Of a stretch of DNA of 64,000 nucleotides, positions 22,867-34,104 are shown piece by piece (positions within the stretch are counted from its first letter, which is position 1; the number at the start of each line of letters is the position of its first letter). Under the pieces are notes generated by a model. It had not been told where the DNA came from and made no database searches. It saw only the letters and a program-made list of their open reading frames with translations. The position numbers and the translations under genes were made by a program. This stretch comes from Pezizomycotina sp. ARF18 (Eukaryota; Ascomycota). Where the stretch lies: contig AZLU01000160.1 of the NCBI GenBank assembly GCA_002224055.1, positions 33,252 through 97,251 of the forward strand. Direction: 5' to 3'.

Positions 22867-25245
22867 GAGTTCGACGGATGGTAGGGGAGGGTAAGCACGA
22901 GTAACGCGTCGTTTAGGGAGAAGGTGAAAGGGTTTATGGGTATTAGGAGGACGTCGCATGAATACTAGAGTTTGGTGGGTTTGAGGTGGTTTAAAAATTT
23001 ACTTGAAAAGTGATTTGCAGTATGCATGTATGAGTTTCGGCGTTGAGCGTTTTGGACCCGTTTGTAGGCGAGCGAAATGGAGGGGGAGATCGTGGGCAAA
23101 TGTCGTAAAAAGTGCACTGGTTTTGCATCGTAAGATTAGAAAATATTTATAACAACTAATGAATAATATCATCCTATAATATTGGTTGGTTTCTTCAAGA
23201 TTTTCGCCTTCCGATCAAACCCGAGCCTGCTTTCTTGCAGAATACTGCTTCATCAAATGTCGAAGGTACCTGAATATACTGAATCAAAATTTAAGCAAGT
23301 TTGAACCAAGTTAGAAGCACTTGTAATCAATCATGATATTCACTGAGACATCAAATCAATGCTGTTATAGAAGCACTTTGCTGTCTTGGACCGAGCCAAC
23401 GGAATCATGATCTATGGTTTGCGGTTGCGACCGGGACTTTTTACGGATTCACAGGAGTACCGAAATCCCCCGAGAAGTCCTTGCTAGGTTCAAAGAAGAA
23501 GGACCATAAATCGTGGCTATGTTTGGCTGGGAAACTTTGTCTTTTGAGAGACATCAAATCAATGCTGTGAAAGCTTTGCTGTCTTAGACCGGGAGCCAAC
23601 GGAATCATGATCTATGGTTGCGGTTGCGACCGAGACTTTTTACGGACTCACAAGAGTACCGAAGTCCCCGAGAAGTCCTTGCTAGGTTCAAAGAAGAAGG
23701 ACCATAATCGTGGCTATGTTTTGGCTGTGAAACTTTGTCTTGAAGCTCAGGATAGCGCGTGTTGATGGGGGTTATTCGAAATATACCGGTTCTGCTAGGT
23801 TATGGAGGTTGGCCTGTGAAACGGACGATCCCGATGTGGACTCATGGCACACCGGGGTTTATACTCTATCAACGCTACAATACGACATCGCGATGCCCAG
23901 CATAGATAACCATGAAATTGCCCCACAAATTCCCCGTCACTGGAGCGACTCCGAAAATACCCAGGATTCAATATCCGGATACACGAAACAGAGCATCGCG
24001 CGTGACCGAATATCTATCTTTGAAGATCGGAGATGTTCTGTAGCCTCTAAGTCTTGCGCTTCAGGTATTATTCAATCTGCGAATATTTATCGCAGGAAAA
24101 TTTGAATGAATGAACTGTCTCGAGTTGATTTGGAAATTCGGGAGACTGGATCTCTTTGGGAAATGATACCGGGGTGGAACGATATTCATTATTTAACTGA
24201 GTAGTAAAATTGAATGACCCGAGTAAGTCCGCGTTTGATGTTTCTCAACAGTACGTATGCTCATGCACAAGAATGGTTCTCTAACCACTGGCAAAGAAAA
24301 ACGTCTGGCATAGCATCGTATGGCTTTCTCCGTTTAGATTGGAGAGACGCGCCAGAGATTTTCTTGCTTTCAAACTCAGTGATCTCTATTTACCTAGCAA
24401 AACAATCTTTACACAAATAATCCATCATATGGTCGAATGGACTTCATAAGACAACGAAAATAGAAGCGTAGGTACGTCAAGAAGGCTTCTAGATGGGTTC
24501 ACGATGATGATGACATAGCATTTTGTATATCATTTTCCTTTCTCGAGATTCGAGGTGATTTTCGCGTGGCTGCGATGTAAATTCATCAAGTAAGTGGAGT
24601 TAGCGCCCAATGTCATCGTTGGCCTCACTGCGTCTTCAAAATATGCTATTTTTCTTTCCATAAAGTGTCCCTAAAACAAAACTCCGTCCTGACTCGTATT
24701 CTCAAATCCCACTTTCATCAGGAATCTCTTGAGACCTCAACCTAGCTGTTCAATCGCCCAGCGGCATGGATAGCTCCAGAAGCCAAAGAGGACTCTTCCG
24801 GGGCAATTTATGCCAAACACGCTGAACCATGACAATTTTCCTTTGTCAGCGTCGTGAAGAAAAAGCAAAGGATAGCGCGCCACCCCTGCTCGCCTATGGA
24901 AGATGCATGCACAGTGGAAGGCTCTCCGCTTCTTTGGTATAAGCCAGCTGTGACCTCACTTTTCGGCGGTCCGAGCGCTGCCAACTTTTGCACTCTAAGC
25001 CCCTCAGGGTAGATAGGTATCTGTCAAAACGTCCAGTAATAGAAAGAAGCTCATGGATAAAAATATGCTCATCTCGACTGGTGGGTTCTATTCACGGGTC
25101 CACGTTACAGGGTGCAGATTTTACCTCAGCCCTGCTTTCCTTGCTTGTTTGGATTTATCGCGGGCTCTGATCATGAAGCGTATCGCGATAGTTTTCTTGC
25201 GTGTAACATTGGAACGTCGCTATGTCTAACCAAGCTCCGGTTTGT
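22867..25245. other. Intergenic, with a tandem duplication
   Basis: No supported gene. A plus-strand frame at 23740-24105 of about 120 codons begins at a TTG and overlaps the end of the tandem duplication, so I do not call it. Confidence 0.45.
23345..23741 (+). repeat. Direct tandem duplication of about 200 bp, two diverged copies
   Basis: Copy 1 is 23345-23547 and copy 2 is 23548-23741; both start GAGACATCAAATCAATGCTG. They differ by several indels and a few substitutions, most of them transitions such as GGATTCACAGG against GGACTCACAAG. No protein is evident. Confidence 0.85.
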
Positions 25246-25253
25246 TATATAAA
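25246..25253 (+). promoter_or_regulatory. TATA box of the TAP-like peptidase gene
   Basis: TATATAAA sits about 150 nt upstream of the ATG at 25404 and is followed by a CT-rich stretch at 25340-25365. Position and sequence fit a core promoter. Confidence 0.5.
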
Positions 25254-25403
25254 CCTGAGAGAGGGCCAACTCAAGTGAATGTCAGTCCGACACTTTGCTC
25301 CTCGAAGACGATCAGTTCGCTCTGTTAATCAACTTAAAACTTCCTTTCTTTCTTCTCTCCTCAGATCAGGTTTCCGCTGTGCTGATCGCCAGACGTCAAG
25401 AAA

Positions 25404-27345
25404 ATGGTGTCCTTGAAACTACTAGCGCCACTCACTGCTTTGGTGATATCAGTAGCGGCAGCTCCAACGGCACAAAAGCCGACGAGCTATTCGTTAAAAG
25501 ATGTGCTTACCACCCTATCTACCGTTACAACTATTAAGACCGCATATATACTTACTTAAGTAGCTATTAAGAAGGCGACTGACTTATTTTTTTTACTGCT
25601 TAGATACCAACATCAAAAGACCTGAAATGGTACCCCTGTTATGGCGGATTCACCTGCGCTCGGCTTGAAGTTCCAAACGATTACGAAAACCCCAAGAATG
25701 GAATCGTGGCGTCCATACCGCTCATCCGGTACGAGGCGAACAAGACCCTACGAGACAACGGTAAACCTCAGATGGTGCTGTTGAACCCCGGCGGTCCCGG
25801 CGGATCCGGAGTTGCCCTTCTCCTCGAGTTCGCAAGCAAGCTTTCGACGATCCTACCGCAGTGGGACCTCATATCGTGGGACCCTAGGGGTATCGCGTTC
25901 GCCCGCCCGTCCGCCAACTGTGTCGACGACATCACCGCCCAAGCGAACACGTTTTCGGAATCGTACGTCGGCAGCCCCGGTTCTACTAATGCATCCCTGT
26001 ACCAAACGTGGGCGATAGCGAAGGCGGGATCCATGGTATGTAACCTCACTATCGGCGGCGAGCATGGCGCGGTGAGTTTATGAGTACGTCCACCGTCGCG
26101 ACGGACATGATCAGCATAACGGACGCGTGGAATAAGGCTTGCGGTATCCAGGACGAGGGCCTCGTCAATTTCATCGGCTACAGCTACGGAACGGTAATCG
26201 GCAGTACTTTGCGACGATGTATCCGAACCGCGTCGGCAAGTTCATCCTCGACGGCGTGGTCGATGTGGACGACTACAGCTCTGGAGCGTTCGATCACGAC
26301 ACTATCACGACGGACGACGCCGCTTACGAGTTCTTTAAGCAATGCTACGAGTCGGGTTCCAGCGAGCTCTGCACCCTGTATACCGACAAGGGACCAGACG
26401 CGATCGAGAGTCTCGTGATCAAGTTCCTGGACTCGCTCGAGAAGAACCCAATCGCGCAGTAGTACAAACGAGTGGGCAGATCTTCGGTGGCATCCTGACT
26501 AGCGATATTTGAAGCTTTCCGTCGGGGAAACCCTGTATACTCCCTCCGACACATGGATGCCTCTCGCTGAAGGAATCGCTCTAGCAATCGCCCAGCAGAA
26601 CGCGACGCTCCTCGTTGCGCTTACGACTAAGCCTATAAATGCGTCTGGTGGCTCTACAGACTGGGATGTTCCCGCCGAGCACGAGGAGTGGTTCCGCGGT
26701 GTCACCTGTTCAGATATCTACCCCGCAAATACCCAGGGAGACGCGGAGTCCTACGTCGGGTGGTACATGTCCGCCATCAAGCAGAGCTTCTGGGGTGGAG
26801 GCGCCATCACTGATAACAAGCTCTCCTGTATCTCCTGGCCGTTCGATGGTAAGGGCAAGTATAAGGGCAAGTTCGGCGCGCACACCAAGAGCCCTATCCT
26901 GTAAGTTTTAGACAAGCAACCATTCTTATATGCAAGTATCTACCAATTGTACCAACTAACAGCTCTTTAGGTTTATCGGCAACACCCTGGACCCTATTAC
27001 GCCGTTAGTCAACGCCGTCGGCGCCAGAAGAAATTCGGCGGATCAGGCCTGCTGAGGAATACCGGCCCCGGCCACACGTCCCTCAACGCTTACTCTGACT
27101 GCATCGCTGAGGTCTACGACGCTTACATGAACTATAACCAGCTGCCGGGTAATAAAATCTGCAAGGCTCCTAATGCTTTCGTCACTTACGCCCAGAAGCA
27201 GAATAGCACGGCTACGGACACTCAGAGCGGTCCTGGGTTGCCTCCTCCCACCAGTGGAGGTTCGGATTCTGAATTGGGTGCTTCCATCGACATGGCGAGT
27301 ACTGGGAAGTTCCTCGCGAAGCTCAATAGCCGTCGTAGTCGCTAG
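25404..27345 (+). CDS. Secreted TAP-like serine peptidase (alpha/beta hydrolase, S33 type)
   Basis: An aminopeptidase-like alpha/beta hydrolase, probably releasing N-terminal residues or short peptides outside the cell. The ATG at 25404 starts a signal peptide (MVSLKLLAPLTALVISVAAA). An intron follows, probably ending in TTAG at about 25604. Then come DLKWYPCYGGFTCARLEVP, MVLLNPGGPGGSGVALLLEF (oxyanion region), DLISWDPRGIAFARPS and GYSYGTVIG with the nucleophile Ser (26176-26190). The TAP C-terminal part has FIGNTLDPITP (Asp, about 26990) and GPGHTSLNAY (His, 27073). An intron with branch point ACTAAC ends just before the Asp exon. All three catalytic residues are present. The frame slips at about 26085, 26205, 26462 and 26513. 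Confidence 0.85.
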
Positions 27346-27711
27346 AGAAGGGGGAAATTTGTGTGATATAGCGAGCGGAAGGCACGAAGCCTCGTAATAC
27401 TCCAATGTTTTTCTTTCTTTCCGATTATGATGATAAATGGATTTGTTCACTTTCGTTGGTATAAAGGCCTTCTTTGTTCCGATTGAGCTTCACTCTTTCG
27501 TTTTACGTACACTCATAGCAAGAATTTTGATAAATCCAAGCATAGCGAATGATGAGCATGTTCTCTGAATTCCATAAATCTCTCCAAGATACAGTGGTTT
27601 GTTCTAAATTACAAATGTCAACTTGAACTCAGCACAAGGACTAAAATATCGCTTGCTCTTTGAAATGTGACACCTCTTTTGAGAGGTTACCGGCATATTC
27701 AGTGCTGTGTT

Positions 27712-28517
27712 TTAGAATGTTATCCTTAAGTGAACGCGACCGCACTTCGACCTATCGTACTGCCCGTCGGTAGACCAATGCAACCCCAAGAACTGGCTCT
27801 GGTCCACAGGATAAGTAGTCCAGCACATGATCCAGCTCGAATACCCTTGCTCAATACCAGCGCCGTTGATCAGCCTCACCAAATAACCCTCCCTCGTCAA
27901 CGCGAGGTCTCGAACCAATACATCTGCTGCGGCCCGCCCTCAGCGCTCATGAACACCGGCAAGGGAGACACGCCGCTGTCGAGCTCGTTCTTCAGGAAAC
28001 CAGCCCAAACGGGGACGGCAGCCCAGAGAGCGGGATGCTGGATATTGCCGACCACACCGACACCGCTGCCGGTTTGGTCGCGGGGAACCCATTGGAAGGA
28101 CTGGCCGCGGTCGCGCCAGGTGGGACCAAGGGTGAGCCAGTTAATACCGAGGTTTTGGTCGCCCTTCGACCTGGAGGTAGTGTCCGTGAACGTCCCTAAA
28201 TCATAGATGCATCTACTTAGATTTCAGGATCCCAGTCGTCGATAGACGGACAATAGCGTTGTGTAAAGGGGTGGATAGGGTTCTGTAGGTGGATGACTTA
28301 CCCCCATCTTGGATTTCGATCTGGATGGCAACGCTCCAGCTACCCTGCGCAGCCTCACCGATTTTGCTGGCCCATGGCTATTGTGGGCCTCATTGTGTTT
28401 AGGCCAAACAGTCACTTTGGACGGCGTGGGTGGGAAAGTTGAGTCAGACTCGATCGGGGACGCGGAAGCGCCGTAGACAGACACCAAAGCGGCGAGAAAA
28501 GCGAATGTGTACTTCAT
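27712..28517 (-). CDS. Uncharacterised secreted protein
   Basis: The ATG at 28517 starts a clear signal peptide (MKYTFAFLAALVSVYGASA). An intron begins GTAAGTCATCC at about 28301. The mature part contains INWLTLGPTWRDRGQSFQWV, GVGVVGNIQHPALWAAVPVW, FMSAEGGPQQMY, LTREGYLVRLINGAGIEQGY and a C-terminal KCGRV motif. Trp and Gly are common and Cys is rare. I recognise no named domain; the layout fits small secreted fungal proteins. The frame slips at about 27920. A TATA-like site lies 115-120 nt upstream. Confidence 0.65.
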
Positions 28518-28630
28518 GGCTAATTTTATCTGAGCGAGTGTATTTCAAACTATGTGATGAGGAGGCGGATCAGTGAGGTTCAAGGGCAACTCGAATGTCG
28601 ACTCGAAAGCCATCACGGTTCTGATTTCAT

Positions 28631-28640
28631 CTTTTTATAA
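28631..28640 (-). promoter_or_regulatory. TATA-like site of the secreted protein gene
   Basis: Read on the minus strand this is TTATAAAAAG, about 115-125 nt upstream of the ATG at 28517. Confidence 0.45.
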
Positions 28641-30120
28641 ACGCTTGATCCTATCTTACACGCTGAAACTCGTCATGAGTTCTCCTAATTTCTAACTTCC
28701 ATCTACAGGAACACCAGGATGCTTCCTGGCTTGAACATCACCATACCCAACCATCTAATTCCGCACTCCTGTCGCACGGACATCGGCTTCGCTCGAGCGT
28801 CTACTCATGGACCTGGTGCCGCAGCTTTCCGCACATATTTTGCCAAAAATGAAGAAAGTGTCATCCTATAAAGTCCACTCTACGTCGTATTCGGGTTCTC
28901 TTGATCATATATCAATCAGTAATCTGTTTCAATTCTGGTAAACGTTGCAACTCGGTGGAAGTTGTGACCCACCTAGGGGAAGTTCAAGTTTGTTGCCCTA
29001 GGAAAGTGTCTTACTATCGCCCTATCCTAGTCATTGAATGTCTCAGGTTCAATTCTGACAAACGTTAGCCTACCCTAGCGAGACTGTTTTTATGTGAACT
29101 ATGTTAGTTGAGATGTTTGTTTTGATGCTCATCGTGTTTGACTTCGCTAAGCAACCCCAGGTTCGAGAAGGTACCGATCTCGTATTCATTGCCAGGGCAC
29201 TGAGCGATATCCGTTATAGAAGGCTTACTCGACTCACGGTTTACTGAGTGGCAGCTTCCTTCGATGTCACTGGCCCGCTCTGGACTCACTCTAGCGCAGT
29301 ATACCATCCTCTTCACTGGATTGTCGATGTTCTAATGATTTCGAGTTTGATATCAGGTACAGGTGAGGTGACTTGAAGTGATAGGGATAACTTCACCCCT
29401 TCTGCTTCACGAAGTACTGAGTCAGGAAACATCGGATAATAGAACACTGCATCAAAAGATCGGATGAATATGCCTTGTCTTGTCTGTGCTCTCAACTGTT
29501 CGTCATAGCAGCAGTCAACAACACAATCTAGATTTAGGCAAAAGAAAGAAAGAAAAAACGAAAGCCCTCAGATGTTGTCCGAGCATGATTTCCGTTTCCG
29601 GTAATCTTGCCATAGAGTGATATCTTTGATATCGCAAGGACCATCTCGACGTCTCAGAACCGAATCCGGCACCGATCGATCCACCAGGTCATCATCTCCT
29701 TAACCGTTTCCGGCTATCTACACGTGAATATCGCGAAATGATGTAGGAACTGGAAGTTATCGTGGCTATTGATGTCGGCAAAGATGCCTTCGATAACCTG
29801 GAGTGGAAACATCCGATGAACCCCTTTTGGGTATGCTTTTGGGTACGGTACCGTAGTTCAGGTTTCGCTTGCGATGAGAGAGATCTTTATGAAGCCGCGA
29901 ACGAACGAAACTCGATCGAATCTCACCATCTCACCATCTCCAAACAACCACTTTCCCACCTCTTTTTCCTTCTCTTTCGAACCAATCTCTATCTCCTTCA
30001 TTCATTTCTTTTTCATCTTCGCTCCTTTCTTTTGTTTTCGAAATTACATCCAACATTCCCTTATCTCTCTATTCTGAAACCACTTGGGTATCGTGGGCCG
30101 AATAGTATCTGCTGTTCGCC
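28641..30120. other. Intergenic between divergent genes
   Basis: This is the shared upstream region of a minus-strand secreted protein gene and a plus-strand membrane-protein gene. A TTC/CTT-rich tract at 29940-30080 lies just before the latter's start. A minus-strand frame at 29313-29495 has no support. Confidence 0.4.
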
Positions 30121-31730
30121 ATGAACAGATCACACGTCTTCTCGACGGCCAGTCGTGGCAGGACCTTACAGACCTCGCCAACCTGGCCACTCTACTGCCG
30201 ACCGAGCCGCCGCCCGTCCTGACGGACTCAAATTACAAGCCGAAGAACTGGGGCACGGCGATGGTGATCGCGTACGCGGGCACGTGCGGGTTGGCGCTGC
30301 TGTTCGTGCTGATACGGGCGTTCGCGAGGTCGCAGGGTGCGTCGAGTGCTAAGGTTGGGATGGAGGATGGGGTTGTTGTATTTGGCGTCGGTATGTTACG
30401 ATACTGACAAGAACGGTGTTTTGGAGGGGGAGAGGTATGGGAGAAGATGGCTAACGAGGACCTTGATGTAGTTTATAGTTGTAGGAATAACCGCTCTCGC
30501 GTGCCTCGGGTCAGAGATGTATCAGTGGGGGTACGCGTCGCACGATCTCACGATTCGTTCCATTGTGATAACGATTAAGGTAAACCCAACTCGGTGATGT
30601 AGCGATGCGTATTTAATGAGAGAAAAGATACACGGTTTACTAATGTGAGCGATTTGTTTGGGTCGCGGATAGTTCAACTGTAAGTCAAGTCATCCTTCTT
30701 CAACCTCACACGCACCTTGAGACAACAACAGCAGGTTCACTTCAAAGGATCCCATAGCTAACAATTGAGCAGATGCCATCCACTTCCTAACAGCCATCGG
30801 CTCCGCCGCCTTCCGCATCGTATTCCTCCTCATGCTGCGGGAAAGGTATAAGCGCCTCTCGAATCAGTGGAAATGGTACGCGAACACTGCTATCAGCCTC
30901 TCGGTCGTCATACCCGCGGCGTGCATCGTGGGCTTCATCTTTCAATGCTCCAATGTGAAAGCCGGGTACGACCTCTGGAAGCGCGTGAGCACGCACTGCA
31001 ACGTCCCTGCGCTGCACGTACCCATCGCGGTGGCATATTTGGCGAACGATGTTATTGTCATGCTCGTGGGGACGAGTCGGTGCTGAGGAGGTGGAAGGTG
31101 TTGGCGATGGAGCTTGTGGGTGTGATGTGAGTAAACCTCGAGAGGCGCAATCTCTTTGTTTTAAAGATGGGAAGAAGCTGACTGTGAATACTTTTTTTAG
31201 TCCTCTCGGGCAGCGATTGCGAGGATCTACTTTGGAGGCCGACGGAGTACCTGGACTGGTTTGGTATGGAAGTTGCTCATACCTGATAAAACTCTGTTTT
31301 CTGTTTTTTCAGATCCCGCAGGCTAACATGGCTTATGAAGGCATCATGCTCGGAACAATCTGTTCCCAAATAGAGATCATCTCAGCACTAGTTATGGCTT
31401 GTCTCCCCTCCTTCAACCTTCTCATGGAGTCCGATATTAGCTTCGATGCCGTCCTCCGAAGCGCTGGAGACACCGCGTGCCGACCACAATGGTATGACAG
31501 GAGCAGCACCGGACCGAAAGAGCAGCACCGGAGACTCGCGAGCGCTAGATCACGAGGTCTTGGACGATGATCCGATCCAGGAGAAGGCCATCGTACGCAA
31601 AAGCTCCAAGGCGTCTCACGACCTGAGTCCCACTACGTCGCGGGGACCGCTGGACGGCAACGTGGAGTACCGCGAGCACGAACTCGAGTTCGAAACCGTC
31701 GTGTTTGACGGCGACGTCGAGCGCGAGTAG
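30121..31730 (+). CDS. SAT4/Pth11-like seven-helix membrane protein (3)
   Basis: Hydrophobic segments in order: GTAMVIAYAGTCGLALLFVL, FIVVGITALACLGSEMYQWG, AIHFLTAIGSAAFRIVFLLM, WYANTAISLSVVIPAACIVG, VPIAVAYLANDVIVML, then MAYEGIMLGTICSQIEIIS with ALVMACLPSFNLLME. The Q-I-E-I-I-S...C-L-P end is typical of the family's last helix. A GTATGT intron begins at about 30392, another at about 30580. A 7-nt exon TTCAACT (30671-30677) supplies F-N and part of the next codon. The tail is charged and Ser-rich. The ATG at 30121 is the likely start but is one base out of frame with the protein. Further slips lie near 31070 and 31300. Confidence 0.7.
30671..30677 (+). other. Candidate 7-nt microexon in the third SAT4-like gene
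   Basis: The seven bases TTCAACT are flanked by GATAG on the left and GTAAGT on the right. Together with the preceding exon ending TIK and the following exon starting ATGCCATCCAC they read I-K-F-N-Y-A-I-H-F. That restores the F-N-Y sequence common at this position in the family. RNA evidence is lacking. Confidence 0.5.
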
Positions 31731-32646
31731 AAGTTCCAGAGGGCTATTGCGACCGTCAGCGCGCCGAGCAGCGCGAGCCATTCTCTGGTCGGGAGGAAGC
31801 CTTCGCGGCATACGATGCACTTTGACGTGCCGACATTCAGCGGTGGTAATGAGAGCGGCAACGATTCTCGTCCGCCAGTCGCGGGAACGTGGAGCGGTGT
31901 GGGCCATAAGAATAGGCTGTCGAGGATTCCTAGCATTTATGAGGGTAGGAGGATGTCGGACCCTAACGGTTCAAATTATCCCCGGGTTCCCGCGCGGCGG
32001 GCTTTGCGGATGATATGGGGCTTGATTCCACCCTGGTCCGGAGCACCTCACACCCGCACCGTCGCCACCGTCAGCAGGTAATTATATTCTGAAGCCTAAC
32101 GCCGGTTTACAAGTCGACGCAAGATCGACAACGGGGTCGATAAGCCCCATGACGCGCACCGCAGCGCGGAATCCATCACCGAGTCTCACAAACCAGACAT
32201 TTGGCAGCCGCGACACTATTATTTCGTCGGCTCCCGACGCGACGGTGCCGAGGGGATACAACTACGGCGGCGCGGGACTGTTCGAGTACAACATCACGGG
32301 TAACATGCTAATTCCAAACCCGTCGTCCTACCCCAAAATCTCTCTGGTATTCTCGGTACCGGAAGACGAAGACGGCAACGTCAGCCCCACCGCGTCGCTT
32401 CTCAGCTAGTCCAACCACGAATCTGAGGCATACATATTCGGACCAGCGGTGACGTCGGATCGCAGGGACAGCGACGTCCTCAGCGGTGTTGGCACGTTGA
32501 ATTCGGTGTGGTGGCAGAACGCGAGGCTTTCTGCGGTTTCCAGCTTCTATAATCGGAGCAGGCAGAATTCGAGCTATAGTGCCCCGAGGACGATACTGAT
32601 TACCAGTTGCAGTGTGCGAAGAAGTCGATTGATAGTGGGAGGATGA
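31731..32646 (+). CDS. Possible extended cytoplasmic tail of the upstream membrane protein
   Basis: After the TAG at 31728-31730 the same frame stays open for 117 codons (for example SHSLVGRKPSRHTMHFDVPT and HKNRLSRIPSIYEGRRM). Further Ser/Pro/Asn-rich segments follow to about 32646, such as RGYNYGGAGLFEYNITGNML and VFSVPEDEDGNVSP. Low-complexity polar sequence of this kind is common in tails of this receptor-like family. It could equally be a separate gene or a non-coding 3' region. Confidence 0.35.
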
Positions 32647-34104
32647 GGAGGGTGGTGTGAAAAAAACTATTGGGTTTGCTAGGGCTGGTGTTAGTGTATT
32701 TGAAATCATTGCTGTAAACGCTGGGCTCCACGTGGGAGCTGTGCGTGGTAGGGGGGTTGTTGGTGGCCTGTTTGCCTGTGTTTTTTTTTTTTTTTTTAAA
32801 ACTCAGTGGGCGGATTTCGTTAATAGCGAGGCGGAGTTGCGCAATACTCTGGAGCCTTTGACCCTGGATTTTTCTTTGCTTTCTTGTCCTTCGCTTTCCT
32901 TCATCATTGATCTTCGCGATCGCCGTTCATGTTCATGTTTTGGAAAGTTAGAAGCATTGTTTCGATTAGAGAGAGCATCGTACTATAGCTACATCATTAC
33001 TCACTGTAAAATATCGATTCCTTCTTTTCCTTCGAGTCTTATATTGCCGTATTGCCGTATCTATCGATCGATCGATTGAGAGTTCACCTCCGGATATCTT
33101 CTTTTAGCCTGTTAATTTCACAAATTGTTGGATCTACAGTGCAAAAAGTGCAATCTTTTCCACCTCCCCCAAGTTCCAACCCACCAAATCCGGACAAAAT
33201 TAGCCATTGTGGAGCAAAGTTTGGCAGCAGGGGAGGGGGCCAAGATTTGGGGCTTCAGCTTTGGCTTTCGAAGGGCAAATGGCGGAAGATCTACTTCTGG
33301 GCGCTCCCCCTTTTTGTCTTTGTTGCTGCTCCTGCTCCCGCTCCTGGTCACCGAAGATACTTACTTATCAAGAGAGCGAAATCCTTTCGCCTAATGAACC
33401 AGTCTCATTAAGTGATTTTTATAAGGTAATACTATCTACCTTCCCGAAGGCTGCAACTTTTACCAGAAATGGATCCTTCTAGCGACGAGGGTGAAGCTTG
33501 TCTTTTCCTTGGAATTATCGCTTGCAAACGTGGTCAGTGGTCACACACCAAATATATTTGTATCGCGACATGGCGATATCTCTCCTCGCAAGGAGAAACT
33601 CATCCAGTGTTTTTTTTTTTTTTTTTTTTTTTTTTTTTCACAACCCTCTAGTGTTTACCGACTGCCTCAGCCGCATTTCTCCGGATGGTCGTGGGAAAAA
33701 GGGCCAAGGAAGATGAGGAGGAAATACGGGATTTACCGCGAGATGCTTTTTTCATCACTTTTAATTGTGCTCTTTCAAGTCTGATCTTGCTGTAATTTCC
33801 AGACACCGAAATAAGGGTGGGGGCCAGCGCTTGAAGTTCCTCAGCCTGCATCGAGTCTAGGCGCCTACGGACTAAGTGCACTGTGAGTAAAAATAATTAC
33901 ACAACGAACGCCAGGAAAAAAAAAAAAAAAAAAAACAAAGGGCAAATAAAAGTGTTTCCGTGCCCCCCCCCTTTTTTTTATTGTGAATATTTTTCTTCAC
34001 CATCTGCTTTAGAGGATCACAGTATTGAAATAAAAATCAATTTCTTTTTCTTTCGCTTTCTTTCTTCTTTCTTTGTATTGATATCGAATCCTGAAGAAAA
34101 AGAG
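32647..34104. other. Intergenic, no gene seen
   Basis: Rich in homopolymers: T15 near 32780, T29 at 33610-33638, A19 near 33916 and a C8-T8 junction near 33963. Short frames that span the T runs are artefacts of low complexity. Confidence 0.5.
33610..33638 (+). repeat. T homopolymer, 29 nt
   Basis: Twenty-nine consecutive T residues, the longest homopolymer in the window. Confidence 0.9.

Noticed and set aside
23740-24105. Plus-strand frame of 121 codons
   Set aside because: Begins at TTG within the end of a tandem duplication; no recognisable motif.
33469-33784. Three overlapping frames with poly-Phe
   Set aside because: Produced by the T29 run and not protein-like.
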